Shown here piece by piece: positions 48,301 to 57,868 of a DNA stretch of 64,000 bases. Each line of letters starts with the position of its first letter. Positions within the stretch are counted from its first letter, which is position 1. The notes under the pieces are model-generated. The model did no database searches, was not told where the DNA came from, and saw only the letters and a program-made list of their open reading frames with translations. This DNA comes from Talpa occidentalis (Eukaryota; Chordata; Mammalia; Eulipotyphla; Talpidae), in NCBI RefSeq assembly GCF_014898055.3, contig NW_023604295.1:97107591-97171590 (forward strand). The letters run 5' to 3'. The position numbers and the translations under genes were made by a program.

Positions 48301-48918
48301 AACTGGAAATTGCATGCTGCATGGAGACCGCAGTCTTCTGGGCAAACAGAAAAGATGAACCACACCTTGAAGAAAACCTTGGCGAAACTGTGCCAAGAAA
48401 CACAGCTTCGTTGGGACCAGGTACTATCCCTTGCCCTCCTCCGCATAAGAGTGGCACCTAGAAGTGGGCTACAATTAAGCCCCTTTGAAATTGTGTTTGG
48501 AAGACCCTTCCAGGCCTCAGTTCTGAAAGCCAGTCCGGAAATAGCTCAAGATTGCCGGATCACACAATATGTGAAACACATCCAGGAGGTTCTGACAGTA
48601 ATTCATAACTTTGCAACCTCGAGAATCTCTATGCCTCCTGATCAACCATTGCATCCCTTCAAACCTGGAGATCAGGTCTTACTGAAGACCTGGCAGAGTG
48701 GGGATGCCCAAAACCAGTTGTCAGAAAAATGGACTGGTCCATATGATGTTTTGCTAAGCACACATACTTCTCTGAAACTTGCAGGAATAAAACCCTGGGT
48801 ACATCATTCCAGAGTTAAGAAAGCGCCAGAAGGAACGGACCCAGAGACGAAGTCCCATTGGTCTTGTGAACCCATTGAAGTCTTGAGATATTTATTTAAG
48901 AAACAGAAAGAAACTTGA
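45301..48918 (+). CDS. pol: Pro-Pol: protease, reverse transcriptase, RNase H, integrase (made by UAG readthrough)
   Basis: The frame is the same as gag and open from the codon after UAG to TGA at 48916-48918, 1205 residues, the usual gammaretroviral length. The first ATG, at 45373, lies inside protease and is unlikely to be a start. Protease: the active-site triad LVDTGA has its Asp at 45403. Reverse transcriptase: VLPQGFKNSP near 46231 and YVDD at 46330-46341. RNase H: acidic residues in FTDGSS (Asp 47257), AELIAL, FTDSKY and the AADRAAK Asp. Integrase: an N-terminal HHCC zinc site around 47850-47980, then the D,D(35)E triad at 48064, 48241 and 48349. A GPY/F-type tail (KWTGPYDVLL) lies near 48730. 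All catalytic residues inspected are present and no frame break is seen. Proteins would act in cytoplasmic reverse transcription and nuclear integration. Confidence 0.96.
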   Translation, partial: GCPGVPLDLKPIKITPSEPRVTLAVGDRLIDFLVDTGATYSVLNSKLTKMSKKTAAVIGVTGKSQQTPFLQPLECRLGTTQLQHSFLYMEKCPIPLLGRDLLSKLNARIIFSPKNQRLHLQVPPEHALRFQMLLTQDAPPKSEILPPEIVERVSKGVWADGTPGRAKNAEPVKIEVIEGSKTPRRKQYPLREEALRGIEPVLKRFLQSGLIRPCRSPYNTPILPVKKPHTGEYRFVQDLRAINDIVQDLHPTVPNPYTLLTAIPGDYGWFSVLDLKDAFFCIPIDVQDQLLFAFEWQDPKSKSTLQYCWTVLPQGFKNSPTIFGEILARDLRQVQLNQGVLLQYVDDLLIASPDYESCLENTIVVLNHLEKCGYKVSPNKAQICKQTVTYLGFEIKKGRRSLMTERKQVISALRIPSNRRQLRGFLGMAGFCRIWIPNFGLIAKPLYDALKGLDSEPLSWTPECQKAFDEIKVKLISAPALGLPDLRKPFRLYVHERQGVALGVLIQLLGPEMQPVAYLSKQLDHTTKGWPSCLRAVAATCDLLHEAEKFTLGQPITVCVPHQVLTLLEQKGGLWLTAGRMGKYQEALLDNPNVKLQVSNSLNPATLLPSNADGLEDDTLIHNCLETIDTVYASRPDLTDQPLPDPEWELFTDGSSFMDQGRRCAGYAVVTLQNTVEAKAVPTGTSAQKAELIALTRALELSKGKRVNIFTDSKYSFMILHMHGAIWKERGLLTASNKDVKHPLEILALLKAVALPSAVAVMHCPGHQKGGSDLAKGNRAADRAAKAAARSALQGALIPLVDLTQYAPEYTERDEERARAWGFTEFDPSSTWRVNSHGMILLPEALVYPVLKHLHEGSHYGRDALLETVRPYLKGPYLHRIAQRITRGCQLCARNNPKTDSHPKAVGVQYRGKCPFEDWQVDFTQMPRTTGNFKYLLVFVDTFSGWVEAFPTKTEKASEVAKQLLKEIIPRFGLPDSIQSDNGPAFVSDVTHAVSSALQINWKLHAAWRPQSSGQTEKMNHTLKKTLAKLCQETQLRWDQVLSLALLRIRVAPRSGLQLSPFEIVFGRPFQASVLKASPEIAQDCRITQYVKHIQEVLTVIHNFATSRISMPPDQPLHPFKPGDQVLLKTWQSGDAQNQLSEKWTGPYDVLLSTHTSLKLAGIKPWVHHSRVKKAPEGTDPETKSHWSCEPIEVLRYLFKKQKET

Positions 48919-50920
48919 ATGTTACTGACTTCTTTTTCCAGTTATTGTTGCAGGATACCCAAGAACTCGTTTTTTTTTTTTCTGAAGAAACCCTGAGAAG
49001 AAAAAAACTACCATGCTCTAACCAATCTCTTTCCTTGCAAAGTTTAGGAGATGTGAAATGACATCTAGGATCATGCATATGCTGACAGTATTTTTTTTCT
49101 TTCATACAAAGGTTTTTAATCTTGATTTTGTTATTTCCTATCAACTTTTGTTTTTTTTTTCTTTGAAGTTTTTTTTGTTAACCCTGCTTGTTTTTTTATT
49201 ATTACTTTGGCCTATCAGACAAACTGCAGTTGCACGGGATATCCCACGCGTGATGAATGGTAACTAAAGAGCTCTTTGTGTCTGTATGTTGTCTGTCTGT
49301 ATGTCCTTGTGTCTAACCGTCTTGACCTCCAGTGATCGACAAATTGGTATACATGGTGCCCGTATAAGTTGAAAAAAAGAGTCTCCAGTTATGAGAAAAA
49401 CAAAAAGTTATGGTTTGATTGTCAACATTGTGCTACTGAACTAAGCCGGTGCCTTCATAGAGATTGAATATTGTTGTTTCTGTTACTTTTCTGATATTTA
49501 TGGCAAAGCTTCCCAGAAATCTAAATTCAAGTACAAATTTGGTGGCCTGTCATTTGACTGATGCAAGGAAATTTTGTGGAACCTCAGTAGAGCTCCTGAG
49601 ACACTCCACGAAGTTTCTCCTTTTCCTCCTGGGAAAGCATTACATGAATTTGTTCTATTTGGCTTTTACCTAATGAAGTAAAACTGGAAGGGAAGCATTG
49701 TCACTTGAGGAAATGGTAAAAAAACTTTGGTATGTCCAATATGTTAACAGTAGTATCGGGTATGTATGTAAATTGTCAGTGGTGATTGTCACCTTGTAAT
49801 ATTGTATAATTCAATTGTTTCACATCTACAGAAATTGTTTCTGGAAATATAGGGAGAAAAGGTCTCAACAGATTCCTATTGATGGAACTGTTGAGAGTAA
49901 AACTTTCTTACAAAGGACTCAATAGACCTGGAAATACACCTGACATTTACTAAGGTTTCTTTGACATAATACTGGAACTTTTTTTTATGCATTCTGTCCT
50001 GAATCCACGAAATTTTTGTTTTGTTTTGTTTTGTTTTGACTAACCAGGATCTGCAGAAAGGTTGTAATTTTTTTCCAGCAAAGCTAACTTGTCACATTTT
50101 CTCTCCCCTTGATACCAACACAGCATACAAATAGTGGTAGTAATTTTTGCTACTTATTTCAGAGTCTGTTTTTGCATAACTTCCATAGGGATTTTGTCTG
50201 TTTTAACGAAAATTGGACGTGAGTTTGATTGTGTGGCTTTGTGTGGAGTTCTTCCAGAAAGTTGAAAAAGAGCTGAACCAAGAAGAGGAGAACCTGTTTG
50301 CCTTGTTTGTAGGGTTCCAGAGACCTCCAAAGAAGGTGAGGAAGCTTGCCTCCATTGGCAGGACTGGACAACCCGGCCAACGAAAATTCCCTGGTACCCT
50401 CGAGAAGAGAAAGCCCAGGTGGAGTCTGATGAGACCAACTTTATACCTGAAGCATGCATCGACTGGATGCCACCGGTTCGCTCTGATCCTGTGTGGAGTA
50501 TTTCAACAAAGCCAGCTAAAAATTGCTGTTAGTTATTTTCTGCCCTGTGATTTTATGCAAAAATAGGAAAAATGGTTTAAAAGTATATTTAGTTTGCAAA
50601 CTTTTGCTTTGCTGTTAAAAGTTTGGGATCAAGGTTGAGAAAATTTGTGTTTTTACATCAGTTGAACCATTTTAAGATTTTTTTTTTTTCCTGAAATTTT
50701 TACATATCTGCTGACTTGTTTTGGCTAACGCCTCCAGATTTTTTTTTGGCTTAAACTGATGAACTATTTTTTTCCTGGAGTGGAGGACTTTTGCTTTCCA
50801 CAATGGACAAATACCTGGAGAGACTGGTTTTCTTTCACACTGGAACCTGACAAAACGTTCATCTGAGACTGCATCCCAACCTCCATATATTTGATCTTCA
50901 TCACCATGGAAATGGTGGCA
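48919..50920 (+). pseudogene. env-position region without an intact frame
   Basis: About 2.0 kb lies between the pol stop and the polypurine tract, the normal env location. No frame exceeds 117 codons. A 69-codon frame at 49058-49267 contains a long hydrophobic stretch resembling an env leader. Another 69-codon frame lies at 49464-49673. Between them are runs with Cys-rich, protein-like codon order broken by in-frame stops and frame changes. I could not recognise a transmembrane subunit: no CX6CC and no clear fusion or immunosuppressive segment. The region is T-rich with homopolymer runs and (TTTTG)n at about 50018-50037. The best reading is a decayed env or replaced sequence. Because flanking gag-pol and LTRs are clean, the decay probably predates this insertion. 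Confidence 0.6.
50266..50532 (+). other. ATG-less open stretch, possible exon remnant
   Basis: This is 88 codons open to TAG at 50530-50532, without an ATG near its start. Composition is protein-like (Trp, Cys, Glu and Pro rich). It overlaps, in another frame, the 117-codon ATG frame at 50213-50566. Splice-like words lie around it: a pyrimidine-rich 'tgctacttatttcag' ending near 50161, GTGAGT at 50219-50224 and AAG|GTGAGG near 50335. It could be env remnant, an accessory exon or chance. I do not recognise a family. Confidence 0.3.
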
Positions 50921-50939
50921 AAAAGTGAAAGGGGGGAAT
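50921..50939 (+). other. Polypurine tract
   Basis: The sequence aaaagtgaaaggggggaat lies immediately before the TG of the 3' LTR. It is the expected plus-strand primer, of gammaretroviral style. Confidence 0.9.
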
Positions 50940-51413
50940 TGTTAGGGGGAAAAGGCAGTCCCAAAGCAAATTCCATACAGGCTTTGTGGACTCCACCCCC
51001 ACCCCAGGTCAAAGCCAAAGACACTGGGAACTTCAAATCCCATCACCACCAAAGGGAAGGTGGCTGGGACCTGAGGGTGGGGTTAAGCAGCCAGGTGGAT
51101 ACAAAAGGCAGACACGTGGGCTTTGGGGGCTCTCTCCATTTTGGGGCCCTCGGCCAGCTCGCGGCGTCCGTCTAGCTCTGAGAGTGACTTTGGGGTTTCC
51201 AGGTCGTCGGATCGGGTAGGACGCATTAAAGACTTTATTTCCCTATTTTCTCCCTGAGTTGTACATTTTCCTTATTTCTTTTTCTCTTGTAAATAAACCT
51301 TTTATTAACCCTTTTGCGTGTGTCTGTAGTAGAGTATTCATAAGTCCCTTTAAAGCGCGCGGGTGAGGACCCACAGCCAGGAACCCGTTTAATATCGGGG
51401 TTGCTCTATAACA
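50940..51413 (+). mobile_element. 3' LTR of the provirus
   Basis: It is 474 bp, reading the same as 42511-42984 throughout, from TGTTAGGGGG to CTCTATAACA. It would supply the polyadenylation signal for proviral transcripts. The AGTT after it (51414-51417) is the second copy of the target duplication. Confidence 0.96.
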
Positions 51414-51570
51414 AGTTGTACATTTTCCTTATTTCCTTTTCCCTTGTAAATAAACCTTTTATTAACCTTTTGTGTGTGCCTGTAGTGGAGTATTAATAAG
51501 TCCCTTTTAAGCGCGCGGGTGAGGACCCACAGCCAGGCAACCCGTTCAATATCGGAGCTGCTCTATAACA
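51414..51570 (+). mobile_element. LTR family A, outer copy, 3' part
   Basis: It begins 'agttgtacattttcc', which continues 42510 seamlessly once the AGTT duplication is counted, and ends CTCTATAACA. It carries AATAAA and the 'gtgtgtgcctgtagtgg' segment of the older subtype. Confidence 0.93.
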
Positions 51571-51662
51571 ATATGTTTTGTGTTGATGCGGCGGATGGCA
51601 GAACCCATTTAGAATAGGCAGGTTTTTGGGGTTTGGGCTGCCCCACTTCCTGCCCTGTAACA
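51571..51662 (+). mobile_element. LTR family B, 3' part (split copy)
   Basis: It begins ATATGTTTTGTG (the ATAT being the duplication made by the inserted family A LTR) and ends CCTGTAACA. It matches 55328-55417 in the intact copy. Confidence 0.85.
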
Positions 51663-51692
51663 GAAATAAGAATTACCTGGAGATCATAAAGT

Positions 51693-51714
51693 ATATCGGG
51701 GTTGCTCTATAACA
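51693..51714 (+). repeat. Orphan 22-bp tail of LTR family A
   Basis: The sequence atatcggggttgctctataaca is identical to the last bases of the young LTR. It stands alone 30 bp beyond the family B end. Confidence 0.8.
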
Positions 51715-52335
51715 GAACCACTCAGCAAGAAGGAAATGCAGTCTATATTTTAATGATGAATCAGATGTTTGCATTACCAATAAAAAGGAACCAAATTGAC
51801 TTAATATGTCGATTTTAGGTGACTCAACTTTACTTCCTTTCTGTCTTAGGCCTCCAGGAAAATGACTGGAGCTCACCAATATGGCAGGCTCAGGAGTACC
51901 GTCTTGTAAAGAACCTTTCAAGAAACCCACCGTAAGCTCAAGCTTTAGCAGCTCAACAACCCGCCCTGTGGACCTGCAGCTCTCTCAGATTCCATGTCAA
52001 TAGGAATGGTTTAATCTCGCTTGCTCAAAAAGAAGAAGTTCAGTAATAAAAAATAATTGTTTTGCTCTATTAGGAGATGCCAAATAACACATCTTATTCA
52101 ATGTTTCAGTTAATGGTATTTTGTGAGAAAATCATCAAGAAAACAATTCTGTTCGAAATGTGTGTACAATTCCCAGGAGAAAACAGAATCTGTGTCTCTT
52201 TAAAGAAAATGAAACAAAACTTTAGTAGAGCTATGAAATCCCTCCCAGGAGAAAAAAGTTGTAAAAATAAGTTAGAAAAGATACTTGTCATGTTTACTAT
52301 CTACTTGTTAGAGGAAAAAAGCATGGTAAGTTAAG
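51715..52335. other. Unique DNA, nothing recognised
   Basis: The 85-codon plus-strand frame at 52077-52334 is Lys-rich in A-rich DNA, without a domain. I see no support for a gene. Confidence 0.4.
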
Positions 52336-52339
52336 ACTA

Positions 52340-52885
52340 GTACAGGACAGTCTATGCCACTCCCCTGGGCAGGTTAAGTGGATTGGTAGGTGCTGTGGAT
52401 TCCCCAGCCCCCCTTGTTCTCAGAATTTTGCCTGGTGCCCAAAGTTGCTGCTGGTAAAGCTAAAATGCAGAGTCAGGCAGGGGGCCTCTCACCATGACAA
52501 AATTCTTGGTGTGAGGATATCTGCTGAAAATAGCAGCAGACATTATGGCCAGATTAGCATAACCAGCTAGACCACCTTGATAGGAAGTTAAGTATAAACT
52601 GGAACTAGAGATAGGATGTTTTGATCAGCAGCAACAATGGAGCCCCCCAGGCTAGTTGCTATCCCCTAGCTTTTGCCAGACTATTATGCACCCCCAATAC
52701 ACATCCCCACCACACATTACTCCACAAACTTGCCCACCTCCCCTGAATCTGATACCAAATAAATATGAGACTGGCTGGGAGGAAGGCTGCATCTCCATAG
52801 CTGTGAGCCCCTTGAGGTCTCTCTCACTACATGGGCTTTGAGTTATCTTTCCTCTGTCCCGTGTCACTCCCAACACTGCCACCCT
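52340..52885 (+). mobile_element. Possible solo LTR, fourth type
   Basis: The order is LTR-like: an upstream block, 'ccaaataaatatgagactgg' with AATAAA near 52758-52763, then a CT-rich segment 'cttgaggtctctctcactac' and 'gtgtcactcccaacactgcc'. I could not fix the ends or a duplication. Confidence 0.3.
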
Positions 52886-54815
52886 GCGAGGTCACAAGGT
52901 ACAAGGGTCCCAATAGCAATCATTATCCCATATTCTGGAACATCTACTTAGGGTCTCATACACTTCACGCTACCATTCCCCCTAATCCTCACAGCCACAG
53001 TCAATGTTGGTATTATTCAGTTTTGTAGGTGAAGGTGAAGGACAATTGTTGGCTAAGTATTATTGGCAGAGACAAATTGGTAGAGTCAAAGAAAGTTTTT
53101 ATCCCAATTTTAGATAAGTAGGGACTGAAAATAGCTCAGTTTTTAGTTTCAGCATACTTGACTCTTTTTCTTAAATTTGCTTAATTCTCATAATTCAGTC
53201 CCACAAGTTTGCTAAATAATTTTTCTGTACAAAAACTTTGTGCCAGCAGGAGTCACTGTCCAGAAGGTGTGAAGAACAGAACTGGGAACATGGGTGAGGG
53301 AACATGGGTGGGCAGAGCATGGCACAGGGCTGGGGAGACAGAGTGGGCCCAAGGGCAGCAACAAGCAGAGTGGCTCACCAAAACAAGACAGGTGTCAAAC
53401 ATACATTGCATTTACCCTAACATTTTTATTATAGCTTCCTATAACCCTCCTCTAAATGAGGATGCCCAAAAGATCTTGTTTGGACTATTATACATGGGGT
53501 GGTTACAGATAATTGGCTAATATGAAATTCTAAATATGAATAAACAATGTGATATTCTGATGAATTTTATTGTCACCTCAAGTACATGGAATAAACAACT
53601 TTTAGATGGCGACGCTTATCTGAATGTTTGAATACCTAGGGGAATTAGAAATTGCACGGAAGAGATCGTAGGGTTTGGGGCACTGCCATTTCTCATATTC
53701 TGTGTATTGATTTGGAAAAGCCTTCTGAATGTCTCCACTCACTTCCTTGGATGAAGACACAGGCTGGGAAGCCATGCACGGTTTCAGTAAGCTCAGATGA
53801 TGGGCTATTATATCTAAGAGAACCATATTGAACCGGCAAACGCAGATAATTGAGTTACTTTCAAAATGATCATTCACAGTGAAAGGCTTTGGATTTTTTT
53901 TTAAATGAGGAGCAGCTGTGACTTTAAAGTACCACCCGGCAGACATAAATTCCCATTTCCATTCTCATTCTGAAGAAACTGAAGTCTGGAGTGGGTTGAA
54001 AGCAGCCTGCAAGTCTGTTCCCTTACACCCCCTATCACCTCTGGGAAAATGCAGGCAGAGCTGAGTAACATTCGCACACACATGGCCTTCAGCTTGATGC
54101 TCTTGGCTCCACCCCCTTGATGCTCTTGGCTCCACCTCCACCAAAAAATAACAACATAGGAGTAACCATGACAAACCAATAACAGATCCTGCATAAATGT
54201 GCCCGTATCTACACTACACTATGCCTCCCTGTCCAAAATGACTAGTTGAGGAACAAACTGGTAGCTAATGAGAACTATTCCTCATATAAATCAAAATAAA
54301 GGGAATGAAAGGAAAAAAAGGCAAATGAGGATATGCCACCTTCCGGAACAGAACCTAAGCCGCATGGTCCACACTGATTTCCAGTCTCTGCATGCCTCAT
54401 AAGCAGATGGCATTTGTTGGACAGTCAGATGTGCCCAGACAGCTCATATGGTTCATCAAATGGCCCTCCCACTTGGAGATGCTGAAATCCCAGTTCTTTC
54501 TGTGCTTCTCCAGAGCTGTCAGAGTAGATAGGTCACAACTCCCTCAGCCAGTGTTACAAACACTGCATTCATTTGTTCTCTAAAACCTTCGAGGCTGTGC
54601 TGCCTGTTGGTGAAATAATGCTGCATAACATGTGGTTCAGCATTTATGGAACTGTGAGGGAGATACAGACAGTTAATTCACTTTGTGCAGTGTAATGGGA
54701 ACCAAGAGAAGATTTCAGGAAGCAAACTGTGTCATCAGGGAAGGTGTTCCAGAGATGCTCCTCCTTCCCCCAAATCACAAAAGATGCCTAGAAATGAGTC
54801 AGAAAGTGGGGTCAT
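52886..54815. other. Unique DNA, no gene recognised
   Basis: A 22-bp tandem duplication lies at about 54095-54138 (unit 'ttgatgctcttggctccacc'). Frames on the minus strand at 53602-54194 have no domain that I recognise. Confidence 0.4.
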
Positions 54816-54817
54816 AA

Positions 54818-55417
54818 TGTAACAGGGTGGTCCCCAGGAAAGGGGGAGGTTCCAGGTTCCCTGACCCACCCAAATGGAGGGTGGAGCTGAGCAGGGAGAG
54901 AAGAAACTGCAGAGGTGACTGAGGAAGGAAGGACGTAGGATGGAGAGCCAGAAGGAGACCTGGAGGAGGCACATGGAGCCGAGAGACACATGAAGAAACT
55001 GTGCTTGCCTTTTGGTCGTGGACTGGGTGACACAGATGTGGGTGAGAGACCCGTGGGAAGGTGACAATGGTGGTTTTTGTCTTGATTTTGATTTTGCTTT
55101 TTTCCTTCCAGACTCGTCTGGTTGTTTCTGACCCTTTTCTGTGGGTCCCCACTGGAAGATGCCTTAGACTTGTGGCAGGCTTTGGGGCCTTGCTCTGGGC
55201 CAATCCCATTTGGATGGAGTTTTACCCACAAGGGGACGGGTAACTTTGGGTGCTTGATTTAGAAACTATATTCTTTGCCTTTCCTGTATTGTTTCCTAAT
55301 TGTATTAAAGTCCCTTCCCATTAAAGTTTCATATGTTTTGTGTTGATGCGGCGGATGGCAGAACCCATTTAGATCAGGCAGGTTTGCGGGATTTGGGCTG
55401 CCCCTCATCCTGTAACA
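54818..55417 (+). mobile_element. Solo LTR, family B, uninterrupted copy
   Basis: It starts TGTAACAGGGTGG and ends CCTGTAACA, with ATTAAA-type signals near 55304 and 55321. Flanks ATAA and GTAA allow a decayed 4-bp duplication. It serves as the unbroken reference that proves the split copy at 41695/51571. Confidence 0.85.
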
Positions 55418-57645
55418 GTAAGACCCTGAAGGGAGGGTGTTTCAAATAGAAGGGCTGACATACTGAATGCCCAGAGGGTAGTAAGAATATGACATTATAG
55501 GAGAAGTAGTGGGTGTGATAGATTAGATCGTTCTTCGGAAATATTGATGCACTCTTCCCTGGCCTGGTTCTATTGGCATGGAGCATGGCTTTGGGCTGAG
55601 AATATGATTTGCTTTGACCACTGTTATGTTTGTAGACATGATGTGAGCAGAGACCAAAAATGTGCTTGCACAGTGAGGTTTATTCTCTAGTGCTTGTGTT
55701 GAGACATTGAGGCTCAGCATGAGATACATGTAGAACAGATTTGAACATTGTCTCAGCTGAACTCAGGCTTAAGCAGTCACACTCCAGATGATGACAGACA
55801 AGTTGAATAGTAAATATGTGTTAACAGTTGTATGCCAGTGAGAACAGAAGTGGCTTGTTAGGCAGCATCCCTGAAAATATAGCAGACCGATGCACTGGGC
55901 AAGGCAAGTAATAGGAAGAGAGGAGGCTGGAGAAGGAAGAATATGCCAACTTAGCCAACTAGACATCAGCCAAATAGAACCAAAGGGAGCAAAGAGAGAC
56001 CCTGAGGCTTGAGGGCAGGAACTGGCTTCTTTTTGATGGTCATCCCTGCCTGACACTTAGCCTAAGTCTGAGCACATAGTAATTACTCAGCAAAGACAGC
56101 TGAAAGACCAAACCAATGAGTCCTTAGGAAAAAAAAAAAGGGCTGTGCAGATATAAGCAACACAGACTATTTGCAGCATTAGTTCTAAATGAACACTGGC
56201 AAAATTTAGCTGTAGTCACAGCCTAGAAGCACTTCCAAGTTAATAGAATAATCCTATGTACTTACTCCATGTAACCAGAACTTACATGAGGGTTTAAGAG
56301 GAGTAAAGCTGGTCTTAAAATTATATTCTGTCTGGAATTTCCAAGCACAAGGAACAGTTCACAAACCTCTAATACAGACAACATTATGTGCAATAAAGTA
56401 TGCAGTCACTGAAGTCAGAAACATTTTTCAGTAAACACTCATTAAGAACCCAGTATATGCACTGTACCTTGGTAGACTCTGAAAGACACATGTTCATTCT
56501 TAGACAGTCTCCTAAAAGCAAAGATTTATGTGCAATCTGATTTCAAGTACATCAGCCCCACAATTCTTTACTGCACTAACTTCATAGTAACCAATGCTCT
56601 GGTTTTGCCTTAAAATGAGCTTTCTCAAGGTAAAATGGAGTTAGCTAGTTTAAGGATCTCTAGACTTGAGAATCAAAAGGTTCTCACAGCCACTGGAGAT
56701 ATTCAGAGGGAATAAGCCAAACAAAACTGCTACCATCCTTTTCTAGCAAACCTACAGGTGGTTTTACTTCAACATTTTTGATTAATGGAGGCACCTCTAT
56801 GGTGATTTAAATGGGAAAACCTCTGCTGTGGATGAAAAGAGAACAGAGAGGCTGAGAGTAGAATCAGGAGCCAGAGTCCATAGGATGGGGTGAGTGACAG
56901 ATACTCTACATTATAAAGTCAGGGCAGGAGCTGGGCCTGACATTTACAACATCACATCCTGCACATGTTCTCTCCAGGTCCTGTGACATTGACATATCTC
57001 TCATCTGGAAGGGCTCTGGTAGCAGTAGAATCTACACATATGAGTTCCATGGCGTGGTCAGAAAAGCAATAAACATTCCATCTCATCCTCTTCTGATACT
57101 CAATTTTGAACCCCCAAGATACCATGTAAGCTTCTGAGTACCCCGAAGTGCCATGTTGGAAGGAAGCCCAGACTAAACAAAGAGGCAAAAAGTAGATGCC
57201 CTGACCACAGTCATAGCTCAGTTTCAGATGACAGCCACATGGACTGCAGATGTGGGAGTGAAGACAGCTTTGGATAATTCCAGGTGCTCAGTACTGAGTC
57301 ACTGTCAGCCTTCAAGTTTTCCTACTGAGGGGCTACAGCAGCAGGAACAGGGACAAGCCATTCCTGCTGTGCCCCTTCTAGTCCACAGAATCTAGATAGT
57401 TACTGGTTTATTGTGCTAAGAGGAACATGATATTTAAGCAGCGATATGTCACTGGAACAGGAACCATGACAGGAACTGCCTCCTTGGTCTCCTCTTATAT
57501 CCCTTGCAGCTAATGATTAGCAACCACCAGTTCTGCAAGAGCAGAAAGCGCCTGTATCCCCTGGCCCTTAGGGAGAAACACAGGCATACCCAAGAGGTGC
57601 AATGTGCTCTGTTGCACAGGATCCGGAAACATACTGTTCTTTCTA
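55418..57645. other. Unique DNA, no gene recognised
   Basis: No exon, RNA gene or young repeat can be supported. An A-run lies near 56129-56140. Confidence 0.4.
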
Positions 57646-57650
57646 GAACA

Positions 57651-57868
57651 GTGGTTCTCAACTGAGGGCAATTTTCTCCCCAGGGAACATTTGGCAGTGC
57701 CTGAAGACATTTTTGATTGTCACAACTTGGGAGAGTGAGGCAACGATCATGTCGTGAATAGGGACCAAGAGTGCTGCTAAATGTCTGCTAATGCACAGGC
57801 CCCGCAATAAAGAATCATTTGACCCTTAATGTAAATGGTGCGAAGATTGAAAACCTCTACTTTAGAAG
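57651..57868 (+). mobile_element. MER20-like hAT DNA transposon fossil
   Basis: The opening 'cagtggttctcaactgaggg', the middle 'ttttgattgtcacaacttgg' and the end 'gattgaaaacctct' match the recalled MER20 consensus with inverted termini. It is eutherian-wide and non-coding. Confidence 0.75.

Larger units (their letters stand above)
42511..51413 (+). mobile_element. Endogenous gammaretrovirus-like provirus, near-intact gag-pro-pol, env-deficient
   Basis: This complete LTR-to-LTR element has a 474-bp 5' LTR, Lys-type primer site, gag, UAG readthrough junction, pro-pol, an env-position region without an intact frame, a polypurine tract and a 474-bp 3' LTR. The duplication AGTT (42507-42510 and 51414-51417) marks the integration. 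The 4-bp duplication, single CCHC finger, gag-pol readthrough and GPY/F-type integrase tail all fit class I (gammaretrovirus-like) elements. I found no difference between the two LTRs when reading them side by side, so insertion appears very recent, barring gene conversion or assembly copying. Movement now would need LTR promoter activity and, for spread between cells, an envelope from elsewhere. Confidence 0.95.

Noticed and set aside
45373..48918. Pol starting at its first ATG as an independent gene
   Set aside because: The ATG lies inside the protease domain, and the frame is open without a break back to the gag UAG. Readthrough is the better model.
50018..50040. (TTTTG)n run read as an extra polypurine tract on the other strand
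   Set aside because: It is a simple repeat far from the LTR edge. The real tract directly abuts the 3' LTR at 50921-50939.
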